Shown one piece after another: positions 23,429 to 32,235 of a stretch of 64,000 bases of DNA; position 1 is the first letter of the stretch, and every line of letters starts with the position of its first letter. Source of the DNA: Massilia sp. Root335. GTDB taxonomy: Bacteria; Pseudomonadota; Gammaproteobacteria; Burkholderiales; Burkholderiaceae_D. The DNA lies in assembly GCF_001425685.1 (NCBI RefSeq), contig NZ_LMCY01000051.1, positions 42,721 to 106,720 of the forward strand, written 5' to 3'. The notes under the pieces are model-generated. The model was not told where the DNA came from, searched no databases, and worked only from the letters and a program-made list of their open reading frames with translations. Both the position numbers and the translations under genes were made by a program.

Positions 23429-26235
23429 GCCTGCAATTGTGCCATGGGGTCCAGAATCTGGCCGCCACCGTAGGAACCCTGGTGCGCGACCTGCCCGCCC
23501 AGGCGCACGCGCACGGCGCAGTATTTGAATTCCGGGATCTTGCCGAACGGGTCCAGCGCGGCATTCGTCAGCCGGTTGATCGCCGCCTCGTAGTAGCAGA
23601 ACGGGACGAACACGGCGCCGCGCGGCGTGCCGTCGTCGGCCCGGGCGTACAGCGCGACTTCGCCGCGGCGCGACGCGATCGTGATCACGTCGCCCGGCCG
23701 GCCCCCGAGCGCCTCCAGGTCGAGCGGATGCACGAGCGCGACCGGGTCCGGCTCGAGCGCATCGAGCACGCCGGCGCGGCGCGTCATGCTGCCCGTGTGC
23801 CAGTGCTCGAGCTGGCGGCCCGTGATCAGCACGACGGGGTACTCGGTGTCGGGGCGCTCGTCGGCCGGGATGATGTCGGCCGGGACGAAGCGCGCGCGGC
23901 CGTCCTCGCGCGGGAAATCCTGCGTGAAGACGACCGGCTCGCCCGGGTCGCCCTCCGCGCGGCACGGATACGTGACGGCACCGTCGCGCTCCAGCCGGTC
24001 CCACGTGATGCCGGCGATGCTGGGCATGAGTCGCCGCATCTCGTCGAACACGGCCGCCGGCCCGGCGTAGTCCCACGGCAGGCCGAGGCGGCGCGCCACC
24101 TGCTGGATGATCCACAGGTCCTGGCGCGCGGCGCCGGGCGGGTCGAGCGCCTGGCGCCCCAGCTGCACCACGCGGTCCGTGTTCGTGAAGCTGCCCGTCT
24201 TTTCGGCGAACGCGGACGCCGGCAGGATCACGTCGGCCAGGTACGCCGTCTCGGTAAGAAAGATGTCCTGCACGACGAGGTGTTCCAGCGCGGCCAGGGC
24301 TGCGCGCGCGTGGTTCGCATCCGGGTCGGACATGGCCGGGTTCTCGCCCATGATGTACATGCCGCGGATTCTGTCCTCGCCGCCGGCCAGGATGTCGTCC
24401 ATGATCTCGACGACCGTCAGGCCGGGCCGGGCGTCCAGCGCCTTGCCCCACGCGGCTTCGAACTTCGCCTGCGCTTGAACATCGTCGACGCGCCGGTAAT
24501 CCGGATACATCATCGGAATGAGGCCGGCGTCCGACGCGCCCTGCACGTTGTTCTGCCCGCGCAGCGGATGCAGGCCCGTGCCGGGACGGCCGATCTGGCC
24601 CGTCATCAGCGCCAGCGCGATCAGGCAGCGCGCATTGTCGGTGCCGTGCACGTGCTGCGACACCCCCATGCCCCACAGGATCATCGAGCCTGTCGATGCC
24701 GCGTACAGCCGCGCCACGTAGCGGATCGTCTCGGCGGCGATGCCGCAGATGGGCGCCATCGCTTCCGGGCTGTAGTTGGCCACGTTCGCCGCCAGCGCGT
24801 CGTAGCCGCTCGTGCGGTCGGCGATGAAGGCCGGGTCGACCAGGCCTTCTTCGACGATCGTGTGCATCATCGCGTTGAGCAGCGCGACGTCCGTGTCCGG
24901 CTTGAACTGCAGGAAGCGGTGCGCGTGGCGCGCGAGGTCGGAGCGGCGCGGGTCCATCACGATGAGTTTCACGCCCGTGCGCACGGCGTTCTTCATCCAC
25001 GTGGCGGCAACAGGGTGGTTGACGGTCGGGTTGGCGCCGATGACGATCACGACTTCGGCCCGCGTCACATCCATCACCGGATTCGACACGGCGCCGGAGC
25101 CGATCCCTTCCAGCAGCGCGGCGACGGACGACGCGTGGCACAGCCGCGTGCAGTGGTCGACGTTGTTGCTGCCGAAGCCCGTGCGCACGAGCTTCTGGAA
25201 CAGGTACGCTTCCTCGTTGCTGCCCTTGGCCGAGCCGAAGCCGGCCAGCGCGCGGCCCCCGTGCGCGTCGCGGATGCGCGCGAGGCCGCCGCCCGCCGCC
25301 GCCAGCGCTTCTTCCCACGTCGCTTCGCGGAACACGTCGAGCACGCGGCTCGGGTCCATCGTGAAGTCGCCGCGTTTCGGCATGCCTGCACGCCGGATCA
25401 GCGGCTTTGTGAGGCGCTGCGGATGGTGCGCGTAGTCGTAGCCGTAGCGGCCCTTCACGCACAGGCGGCCGTGGTTCGCGGGGCCGTCGCGGCCGTCGAC
25501 GCGGACGATGCGGTTGTCCTTCACGTGGTACGTCAGCTGGCAGCCCACGCCGCAATACGGGCAGACGGAATCGACCTGCTTGTCGGGCACGGCCAGGGCG
25601 GCACCGCGCGCCGGCGCCAGCGCGCCCGTCGGGCAGGCCTGCACGCATTCGCCGCAGGCCACGCACGTCGAGGCGCCCATCGGGTCGCCCTGGTCGAACA
25701 CGATGCGCGCGTTCTCGCCGCGGCCGGCAAGGCCGATCACGTCGTTGACCTGTTCGTCGCGGCAGGCGCGCACGCAGCGCGTGCACTGGATGCAGGCGTC
25801 GAGATTCACTTCGATGGCCGCGTGGCTGGCGTCCGCCGGCGGCACCGCGCGCGTGGCGGGGAAACGCGGCGTGCCGACGCCGAGTCTGTCCGCCCACTGC
25901 GCGACCTCGTCGTCGCGCGTGTACGCCGTCTCGGGCAGGTCGGACAGCAGCAGTTCCAGCACCATCTTGCGCGCGGCGACGGCACGCGCGCTGTCCGTGC
26001 GCACCTTCATGCCGGGCGCCGGCTGGCGGCAGCACGACGGCGCCAGCGTGCGTTCGCCGTCGATCTCCACGACGCACGCGCGGCAGTTACCGGCCGGCTC
26101 CAGCCCGTCCTTGTGGCACAGGTGCGGCAGGTCGACGCCGGCGCGGGCGGCGGCATCGAACAGGGTCTCGAAAGGCCGGGCCGCGACTTCGCGGCCGTCG
26201 ATCTCGAACGTCACGCCGGGCACATTCGCGTTCAT
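23425..26235 (-). CDS. fdsA: NAD-dependent formate dehydrogenase, alpha subunit
   Basis: 936-aa cytoplasmic molybdopterin oxidoreductase that oxidises formate to CO2. In order: a plant-type [2Fe-2S] ferredoxin domain (Cys40, Cys51, Cys54, Cys68), a His/Cys cluster segment, two [4Fe-4S] motifs (CIQCTRC near 148 and CVACGEC near 191), the [4Fe-4S] motif of the catalytic domain (CPYCGVGC near 225), and the active site VDHCTRLCHASS with Cys366 as metal ligand followed by His367. No in-frame TGA is seen, so it is a Cys, not a selenocysteine, enzyme. It overlaps the fused gamma-beta gene and fdhD by 4 bp each. Confidence 0.94.
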   Translation of the reverse strand: MNANVPGVTFEIDGREVAARPFETLFDAAARAGVDLPHLCHKDGLEPAGNCRACVVEIDGERTLAPSCCRQPAPGMKVRTDSARAVAARKMVLELLLSDLPETAYTRDDEVAQWADRLGVGTPRFPATRAVPPADASHAAIEVNLDACIQCTRCVRACRDEQVNDVIGLAGRGENARIVFDQGDPMGASTCVACGECVQACPTGALAPARGAALAVPDKQVDSVCPYCGVGCQLTYHVKDNRIVRVDGRDGPANHGRLCVKGRYGYDYAHHPQRLTKPLIRRAGMPKRGDFTMDPSRVLDVFREATWEEALAAAGGGLARIRDAHGGRALAGFGSAKGSNEEAYLFQKLVRTGFGSNNVDHCTRLCHASSVAALLEGIGSGAVSNPVMDVTRAEVVIVIGANPTVNHPVAATWMKNAVRTGVKLIVMDPRRSDLARHAHRFLQFKPDTDVALLNAMMHTIVEEGLVDPAFIADRTSGYDALAANVANYSPEAMAPICGIAAETIRYVARLYAASTGSMILWGMGVSQHVHGTDNARCLIALALMTGQIGRPGTGLHPLRGQNNVQGASDAGLIPMMYPDYRRVDDVQAQAKFEAAWGKALDARPGLTVVEIMDDILAGGEDRIRGMYIMGENPAMSDPDANHARAALAALEHLVVQDIFLTETAYLADVILPASAFAEKTGSFTNTDRVVQLGRQALDPPGAARQDLWIIQQVARRLGLPWDYAGPAAVFDEMRRLMPSIAGITWDRLERDGAVTYPCRAEGDPGEPVVFTQDFPREDGRARFVPADIIPADERPDTEYPVVLITGRQLEHWHTGSMTRRAGVLDALEPDPVALVHPLDLEALGGRPGDVITIASRRGEVALYARADDGTPRGAVFVPFCYYEAAINRLTNAALDPFGKIPEFKYCAVRVRLGGQVAHQGSYGGGQILDPMAQLQA

Positions 26236-27932
26236 GATCCCTCCAGCTCGTGCGGAAAATACTTGACGACGCAATCGAACGGGTTCGGCGCGGCCTGGCC
26301 GAGGCCGCAGATCGACGCGTCGCGCATCACCTGCGACAGTTCGGCCAGCAGCGCCGTGTCCCACACGTCCCGCTCCATCAGCGCGACGGCTTTCGCCGTG
26401 CCGGCGCGGCACGGCGTGCACTGGCCGCACGATTCGTCGCGGAAGAAGCGCAAGGTGTTCAGCGCGGCCGCGCGGGCGGAATCCCGGTCGGACAGCACGA
26501 CGACCGCGGCCGAGCCGATGAAACAGCCGTGGCGCTGCAGCGTGTCGAAGTCGAGCGGGATGTCGGCCATGCTGGCGGGCAGGATGCCGCCGGACGCGCC
26601 GCCCGGCAGGTAGGCATAGAACGCGTGGCCGTCCTGCATGCCGCCGCAGTATTCGTCGAGGAGTTCCCGCATCGTGATGCCGGCCGGCGCCAGTTTCACG
26701 CCCGGCTCGCGCACGCGGCCCGACACGGAAAACGAACGCAGCCCGCGCCGGCCGTGGCGGCCCTGGTTCGTGAACCACTCGGCGCCGCGTTCGAGGATGT
26801 CGCGCACCCAGTGCAGCGTTTCCAGGTTGTGTTCCAGCGTGGGCCGCCCGAACAGGCCCACCTGCGCCAGGTACGGCGGACGCAGGCGCGGCATGCCGCG
26901 CTTGCCCTCGATCGATTCGATCATCGCCGACTCCTCGCCGCAGATGTAGGCGCCGGCGCCGCGGCGCAGCACGATCTCCGGCAGGTCCGGCACGGGCGGA
27001 TCGGCGCGCAGCCGGTCCAGCTCCTGCGCCAGCATGGCGCGCAGGCCATGGTATTCGTCGCGCAGGTACAGGTAGATGGTGTCGATGCCGACGGCCCACG
27101 CGGCGACCAGTGCGCCTTCGAGGAAGCGGTGCGGATCGCGTTCGAGGTAATGGCGGTCCTTGAACGTACCCGGTTCGCCTTCGTCGATGTTGACCGCCAT
27201 GAGGCGCGGTCCCGGTTCGTTCCTCACGATGCGCCACTTGCGCCCGGCCGGAAAGCCCGCCCCGCCCAGGCCGCGCAGGCCGGACGCCATCAGGGTCACG
27301 ATCGTGGACTCGGGGTCGAGGTGCCCCTCCATGCAGGCGCGCAGCAGGCGGTAGCCGCCCGCGGCGCGGTAGACGTCGTAATCGGCGTGGCCCGTGTGCA
27401 CGTCGGTGGCGGGGCCGGCGGCGGCGGCCCGCACCGTGTCGACGCTCGCCCCGGTGACGGGACGCTGGCCCACGAGCGCCGCGGGCGCGCCGTCGCAGCG
27501 GCCGATGCAGGCCGCGGCCAGCACGCGGACCTGCGTGCCGAGGATGGCCGGCAGGCGCGCCAGCAGGTCGCGCGCGCCGGCCAGTTCGCAAGACAGGCCG
27601 GCGCACACGCGCACCGTCAACGCCGGCGGCGCATCGTCGCCATCGCGCAGCACGTCGAAGTGGTGGTAGAAGGTGGCCACCTCGTAGACCTCGGACTGCG
27701 CCAGTTTCAGCTCGTGCGCGAGGGCCGCCAGGCGGGGCGCGGACAGGGCGCCGTAGCGGTCCTGGACCTTGTGCAGGTGCTCGATCAGCAGGTCGCGCCG
27801 GCGCGGCGCATCGCCCAGCGCGGCCTGCACGTCGGCGAGGGCCTGCGGGTCGATGCGCCGGCCTTTGGGTGCCTCGCGCTTGCGCTGGCGGCTCGGGCCT
27901 TGCGTGGCGATGGGGATGACGGGGTGGTTCAT
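26232..27932 (-). CDS. fdsB: NAD-dependent formate dehydrogenase, fused gamma-beta subunit
   Basis: 566-aa protein joining two subunits that are separate in the classical FdsGBA enzyme. Residues about 30-165 are NuoE/FdsG-like, with thioredoxin-fold [2Fe-2S] cysteines in CAGLSCELAG and CIGRCDGAP. Residues about 190-560 are NuoF/FdsB-like, with the FMN/NADH motifs GLRGLGGAGFPAGRKW and NIDEGEPGTFKDR, the GAGAYICGEE segment, and the [4Fe-4S] motif ESCGQCTPCRAG. It passes electrons from formate to NAD. It is the first gene of the operon; its stop overlaps the fdsA start. Confidence 0.93.
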   Translation of the reverse strand: MNHPVIPIATQGPSRQRKREAPKGRRIDPQALADVQAALGDAPRRRDLLIEHLHKVQDRYGALSAPRLAALAHELKLAQSEVYEVATFYHHFDVLRDGDDAPPALTVRVCAGLSCELAGARDLLARLPAILGTQVRVLAAACIGRCDGAPAALVGQRPVTGASVDTVRAAAAGPATDVHTGHADYDVYRAAGGYRLLRACMEGHLDPESTIVTLMASGLRGLGGAGFPAGRKWRIVRNEPGPRLMAVNIDEGEPGTFKDRHYLERDPHRFLEGALVAAWAVGIDTIYLYLRDEYHGLRAMLAQELDRLRADPPVPDLPEIVLRRGAGAYICGEESAMIESIEGKRGMPRLRPPYLAQVGLFGRPTLEHNLETLHWVRDILERGAEWFTNQGRHGRRGLRSFSVSGRVREPGVKLAPAGITMRELLDEYCGGMQDGHAFYAYLPGGASGGILPASMADIPLDFDTLQRHGCFIGSAAVVVLSDRDSARAAALNTLRFFRDESCGQCTPCRAGTAKAVALMERDVWDTALLAELSQVMRDASICGLGQAAPNPFDCVVKYFPHELEGS

Positions 27933-27970
27933 GGTCGATCCTGTCTTACGTTGGATGATCGATGTGCAGC

Positions 27971-28162
27971 CGTTCGTTGACCGCGTGGGCGGGGGCCGCC
28001 CACCCTACCGGCAGCGCAACGGCCGCCGCAAAACGACGCGTTGCGGAACCGGCGGCGCGACAATCGCTGCAAAACGACGCGTTGCGACACCGGCGGCGCA
28101 ACGGATCGCCGCAAGACGACGCGTTGCCGGTAGGGTGGGCACCCCGTGCCCACGCGTTCAAC
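27971..28162. repeat. Composite repeat: family A inverted pair flanking 41-bp tandem repeats
   Basis: A reverse family A copy (27971-28008) and a forward copy (28129-28162) enclose three tandem copies of a 41-42 bp unit (CAAAACGACGCGTTGCG at 28029, 28070 and 28112, each followed by ACCGGCGGCGC). The ends are inverted like the termini of a small non-autonomous element. It lies between the MFS gene and the formate dehydrogenase operon. Confidence 0.75.
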
Positions 28163-28179
28163 CAGCGCATGCATTCACA

Positions 28180-29856
28180 TCACTGGAACAGCACGATGGC
28201 CTTCTGCAGCGTGATCCACACGCCGATCAGCAACGGCACGCCGACCACCGCCCAGGCCAGCGCCGCGACCAGCGGATTGCCCGCCGCCACCGGCACCGCC
28301 ACGGCCGCGCCGCCGGCCATGCCGGCCACGCCCGGTGCGCTTGCCGGCGCACGCCCGGCCGCGCCGTCGCGCTCGTGCGCCAGGCGCCGTTCGTCGGCCA
28401 GTTCCTGCTCGCTCATGAAGTGGCGCGCAGCCACCGGGCGCACCATCAGGTTGCACAGGAAGCCCAGCACCAGCAGGCCGGCCAGCACGTACATCACCGT
28501 ATCATACGCCTGCGCCTTCGGCACGCCATGGGCGATCTGGTACTCGCGGATGTAGTTGATCAGGCTGGTGCCGACGACGCCCGCCGCGGACCAGGCGGTC
28601 AGCAGGCGGCCGTGGATCGCGCCCACCATCTGCGTGCCGAACAGGTCGGCCAGGTAGGCCGGCACGGTCGAGAAGCCGCCGCCGTACATCGACAGGATGA
28701 CGCAGAAGAACACGACGAACAGGGCCAGGTGGCCGCCGTGCGCCAGCGCCGGAATCGCCGCATACAGCACGAAGCCGAGCACGAGGAACACGAAGTACGT
28801 GGCCTTGCGGCCGATGTAGTCCGAGCACGAGGCCCAGGCGAAGCGGCCGCCGATGTTGAACAGCGACAGCAGGCCCGTGAAGCCGGCCGCGATCGTCGCG
28901 ATCTGGGCCTTCTGCCCCGCGTTCAGGTCGTTGAAGGCCGCCGTCACGCCGATCAGGCGGCCGCCGAACACTTCCTGCAGCAGCGGCGACGCCATCGCCA
29001 GGATGCCGATGCCGGCCGAGACGTTCAGGAACAGCACCAGCCACACGAGCCAGAACTGCGGCACCGACCCGACGTGGTTCACGTGCACGTGGCGGTGGGT
29101 GATCATCGCGTTGGCACCCTTGGCGGCCGGCGGGGTCCAGCCTTCCGGCGCCCAGCCCGTGGCCGGCACGCGGTACGACAGCGCGCCGCCCATCATGAAC
29201 ACGAAATAGATCGCGGCCAGCGCGAGGAACGTCTCCCACACGCCGACCGACGTGGCGGTGGCGAAGTGCTTCATGAGGCGGTCGGCCAGCGGCGCGCCGA
29301 TCATCGCGCCGCCGCCGAAGCCCATGATGGCCATGCCGGTGGCCATGCCGCGCCGGTCGGGGAACCATTTGATGAGCGTGGAGACGGGCGAGATGTAGCC
29401 GAGACCGAGGCCGATGCCGCCGATGACGCCCGAGCCGAGCCACATCAGCCAGATCTGGTGGGCGTGGATGCCCAGCGCGGAGATCACGAGGCCGCCGCAC
29501 CAGCACAGGGCCGAGACGACGCCGGCCTTGCGCGGTCCCGCGTGTTCGAGCCAGCCGCCGAACAGCGCGGTCGACAGGCCCAGGAACACGAAGAACAGCG
29601 TAAACATCCAGCCCAGCATCGAGATCTTCCAGTCGCAGTTCGTCGCCGTGATCTCGGCCAGGAAGCCCATGCCGGCCGGGCAGGCGAGCGATTCCTTGAT
29701 GCCGACCGCCTTCGACAGCGGCAGCCAGAACACCGAGAACCCGTACGCCATGCCGATGCACAGGTGGATCGCGAGCGCGGCGGGCGGCACGAGCCAGCGA
29801 TTGAATCCGGGCTGCGCCACGGTGTGTTCTTTGTCCAGCATATCCAGTAAAGCCAT
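28180..29856 (-). CDS. OFA-family MFS transporter (oxalate/formate antiporter-like)
   Basis: 558-aa inner-membrane carrier with the 12-helix MFS pattern, resembling the oxalate:formate antiporter (OFA) family. Seen: AIHLCIGMAYGFSVFWLPLS in helix 1, GLGLGYISPVSTLIKWFPDRRGMATG (the OFA loop) in the first half, and GGRFAWASCSDYIGRKATYF in the second. A long loop after helix 6 contains a His-rich stretch (THRHVHVNHVG), and there are one or two extra C-terminal helices. Substrate is inferred: formate or oxalate would fit the neighbouring formate dehydrogenase operon. Divergent from the acyl-CoA ligase gene. Confidence 0.82.
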   Translation of the reverse strand: MALLDMLDKEHTVAQPGFNRWLVPPAALAIHLCIGMAYGFSVFWLPLSKAVGIKESLACPAGMGFLAEITATNCDWKISMLGWMFTLFFVFLGLSTALFGGWLEHAGPRKAGVVSALCWCGGLVISALGIHAHQIWLMWLGSGVIGGIGLGLGYISPVSTLIKWFPDRRGMATGMAIMGFGGGAMIGAPLADRLMKHFATATSVGVWETFLALAAIYFVFMMGGALSYRVPATGWAPEGWTPPAAKGANAMITHRHVHVNHVGSVPQFWLVWLVLFLNVSAGIGILAMASPLLQEVFGGRLIGVTAAFNDLNAGQKAQIATIAAGFTGLLSLFNIGGRFAWASCSDYIGRKATYFVFLVLGFVLYAAIPALAHGGHLALFVVFFCVILSMYGGGFSTVPAYLADLFGTQMVGAIHGRLLTAWSAAGVVGTSLINYIREYQIAHGVPKAQAYDTVMYVLAGLLVLGFLCNLMVRPVAARHFMSEQELADERRLAHERDGAAGRAPASAPGVAGMAGGAAVAVPVAAGNPLVAALAWAVVGVPLLIGVWITLQKAIVLFQ

Positions 29857-29995
29857 GTCCCCTCCGTGATTATCGTTGTTCAGAGCGTATACTTATGGAA
29901 ACTTTTACTGCATCGCGAGCGTATCACGAGTGTGCGCGGCGCCCAATATTTACAGTGGCTGGCGGGACCGCGCCGGCCCGGTTATCATCGCGGCC

Positions 29996-31504
29996 ATGAT
30001 CGACATCCCCGCCCTGCTCGCCGCGCTGCCCGCGCGCATCGACGCGATCGTGCGCAGCGCCGCCTCACGCACGCCGGATGCGCCGGCCCTCGTCGACGCC
30101 GGCCGCACGCTGACCTACCGCGACCTCGCCGCCCTCGTCGACCGCCGCGCCGCCCAATTGCGGGCACACGGCGTGCGGCCCGGCGACCGCGTGCTGCTGG
30201 CGAGCGAGAACTGCGCGGACCAGGTCGCGCTGATCTTCGCCGCCGCGAGCGTCGATGCGTGGATCGTCAACGTCAACCCGCGCCTGACCGCGCCCGAACT
30301 GGACGCGATCCGCACGCACAGCGGGGCGCGCATCGCGCTCTACACGGCGGCCGTGTCGCCTGAAGCCGAGGCGCACGCCGCGCGCGCGCGCGCCGCGTTC
30401 GACGACGGCATCATGATCGGCCCGCCGGACGACGACTGCGCGCCGGCGGACGAGGGCGACGTCGCGGCGCTCGTCTACACGACGGGCACCACGGGCCAGC
30501 CGAAAGGCGTGATGCTGAGCCACCGCAGCCTGCTGTTCGTGGCCGCCGTTTCCAGCCGCCTGCGCGGCCTCGTGCCGGCCGACCGCGCCTGGGGCGTGCT
30601 GCCCATCTCGCATGTCTACGGCCTCACGTCCGTGATGCTGGGCACGCTCAGCGCGGGCGCCTGCCTGCACCTGGCGCCCCGCTTCACGCCCGAGGGCATG
30701 CTGGCCGCGATCCGCGACGACGGCCTGTCCATCGTGCAGGGCGTGCCCGCGATGTACGCGCGGCTGCTGGAACTGGTCGGCGCCGACGCGCGGCTGCCGT
30801 CGCGCCTGCGCTTCGCGTACGCGGGCGGCTCGCCGCTCGATCCGGCATTGAAGGCATCCGTCGAGCGGCTGCTGGGCGTGCCGCTGCACAACGGCTACGG
30901 CCTGTCCGAAGCCGCGCCCACGGTCAGCCAGACGCGCCTGGACGCGCCGCGCGCCGACACGTCCGTCGGCCAGCCGATCCCGGGCGTCGAGGCGCGCGTC
31001 GTCGACAAGGACGGGCGCGCCGTGGCCGATGGCGACGCGGGCGAATTATGGGTGCGCGGGCCGAACCTGATGCGGGGTTACTACCGCGACCCGGCGGCGA
31101 CGAATGCGGCGCTGCGTCCCGGCGGCTGGCTGAACACGGGCGACATGGCGCGGCGCGACGCGGATGGCGCCCTGTTCATCGTCGGCCGCACGAAGGAATT
31201 GATCATCCGGTCGGGCTTCAACGTGTTCCCGCTGGAAGTGGAGACGGTGCTGAACGCGCATCCGGGCGTGACGCAGTCGGCCGTCGTGGGCCGCACCGTG
31301 GCCGACGGCAACGAGGAAGTCATCGCCTTCGTCCACCCCGATCCGCGCCGTCCGCCAGATGAAGCCGAGCTGCGCGCGTGGGCGGCGGAACGGCTGGCGC
31401 CGTACAAGCGGCCGGCGCGCATCGTCATGATGGATGCCCTGCCGGCCGCGGCGAACGGGAAGGTGCTCAAGCACGTGCTGAAGCAACGAGCCGCAGCGAT
31501 GTGA
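29996..31504 (+). CDS. Class I acyl-CoA ligase (AMP-forming)
   Basis: 502-aa cytoplasmic adenylate-forming enzyme that activates a carboxylic acid to its CoA thioester. Motifs: YTTGTTGQPKGVMLSH (P-loop A3), GYGLSEAAPTVSQT (A5), ELWVRGPNLMRGYYRDPAAT, NTGDMARRD (A7), IIRSGFNVFPLEVE (A8), and the catalytic Lys near the end in AANGKVLKHVL (A10). Substrate unknown: fatty, aromatic or short dicarboxylic acids are all possible. Position opposite an OFA-type carrier makes oxalate a hypothesis only. I start at ATG 29996 because the upstream frame has no Shine-Dalgarno. Confidence 0.85.
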   Translation: MIDIPALLAALPARIDAIVRSAASRTPDAPALVDAGRTLTYRDLAALVDRRAAQLRAHGVRPGDRVLLASENCADQVALIFAAASVDAWIVNVNPRLTAPELDAIRTHSGARIALYTAAVSPEAEAHAARARAAFDDGIMIGPPDDDCAPADEGDVAALVYTTGTTGQPKGVMLSHRSLLFVAAVSSRLRGLVPADRAWGVLPISHVYGLTSVMLGTLSAGACLHLAPRFTPEGMLAAIRDDGLSIVQGVPAMYARLLELVGADARLPSRLRFAYAGGSPLDPALKASVERLLGVPLHNGYGLSEAAPTVSQTRLDAPRADTSVGQPIPGVEARVVDKDGRAVADGDAGELWVRGPNLMRGYYRDPAATNAALRPGGWLNTGDMARRDADGALFIVGRTKELIIRSGFNVFPLEVETVLNAHPGVTQSAVVGRTVADGNEEVIAFVHPDPRRPPDEAELRAWAAERLAPYKRPARIVMMDALPAAANGKVLKHVLKQRAAAM

Positions 31505-31526
31505 CAAGCGCCACCGCACGCTGAAC

Positions 31527-31612
31527 CGTCGCCCCCGCGCAGGCGGGGGTCCAAGTATTCCGGCGCAGTCGACATGCGTAAAACTTAGATCCCCGCCTGC
31601 GCGGGGACGACG
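31527..31612. repeat. Family B repeats, inverted pair
   Basis: A forward copy (31527-31559) and a reverse copy (31582-31612) just after the acyl-CoA ligase stop. The reverse copy runs directly into the 15-bp minisatellite. Confidence 0.85.
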
Positions 31613-31822
31613 TTGTCATCTGCGCCGTTGTTATCTGCGCCGTTGTTATCTGCGCCGTTGTCATCCGCGCCGCTGTCATCCGCGACGTTGTTATCTGCGC
31701 CGTTGTCATCCGCGCCGCTGTCATCCGCGCCGTTGTCATCCGCGCCGTTGTCATCCGCGCCGCTGTCATCTGCGCCGTCGTCATCTGCGCCGTCGTCATC
31801 TGCGCCGTCGTCATCTGCGCCT
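31611..31822. repeat. 15-bp minisatellite, about 14 copies
   Basis: Tandem copies of a 15-bp unit of the form TGCGCCGTTGTCATC with scattered C/T and T/C changes. The array overlaps the 3' end of the 78-aa gene on the minus strand. In that gene's frame the first units give a stop; in another minus-strand frame the array reads as repeats of MTTAQ/MTAAR. Confidence 0.92.
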
Positions 31823-32047
31823 TTTCTTCCAATCGTAGCCCGGCCCCGTCACGTCCACGCCGGGATGCCCGACGACGTCCGGATGCTCGGAACACATCGT
31901 CACGAAGCGCACGCCCTCGCCTTCGCGCTGGCGCCGCCGCAGGTCTTCCATGAAGCGCATCGCGGCCACCATCGCGGTGGTGTCGAACGCCTGCGCGTGC
32001 GGGGCCCGGTTTCCGTCTTCCTCGATCGTCCAGTACACCATGTACAT
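31811..32047 (-). CDS. 78-aa hypothetical protein ending at a minisatellite
   Basis: No family recognised. The product begins MYMVYWTIEEDG, has a charged amphipathic helix (MRFMEDLRRRQREGEG), then VRFVTMCSEHPDVVGHPGVDVTG and ends in a basic DWKKRRR. It has no signal peptide or membrane segment. The start is well supported: AGGAGG lies 7 nt before the ATG. The stop TGA is formed by the 15-bp tandem repeat (GCAGATGACGACGGC on this strand), so the last few residues come from the repeat. Upstream it is divergent from the GH1-RmlD gene. Confidence 0.7.
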   Translation of the reverse strand: MYMVYWTIEEDGNRAPHAQAFDTTAMVAAMRFMEDLRRRQREGEGVRFVTMCSEHPDVVGHPGVDVTGPGYDWKKRRR

Positions 32048-32235
32048 GTTCGTTCCTCCTGGCCGCATCGTGTCGGCGCGCGCAGCACCTGTCAAGACAA
32101 ACCCGGCCGGCGCTTTGGCAGAGACCGCGAGAACGTAGGACTTGTCCTAAATCGAGCCTATATGTTCGCCATCCCACACAAGAAGCCGGGCTCGCCGACT
32201 AGGCTTAGACCTTGGATCAACAGCAGGACACGCAC

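Noticed and set aside
23425..26235. Selenocysteine formate dehydrogenase
   Set aside because: The active-site residue is encoded as Cys (CTRLCHASS) and the frame has no internal TGA.
29996..31504. Firm call of oxalate-CoA ligase
   Set aside because: Only genomic context supports it; the sequence shows a generic class I ligase without a substrate signature I can defend.
31499..31514. CRP-like TGTGACAAGCGCCACC
   Set aside because: The second half-site has two mismatches and it lies at the 3' end of the acyl-CoA ligase gene, not upstream of a gene.
31467..32177. Long frame with MTTAQ/MTAAR repeats as a gene
   Set aside because: It is the minisatellite read in a frame other than the well-supported 78-aa gene; it lacks its own Shine-Dalgarno and plausible flanking sequence.
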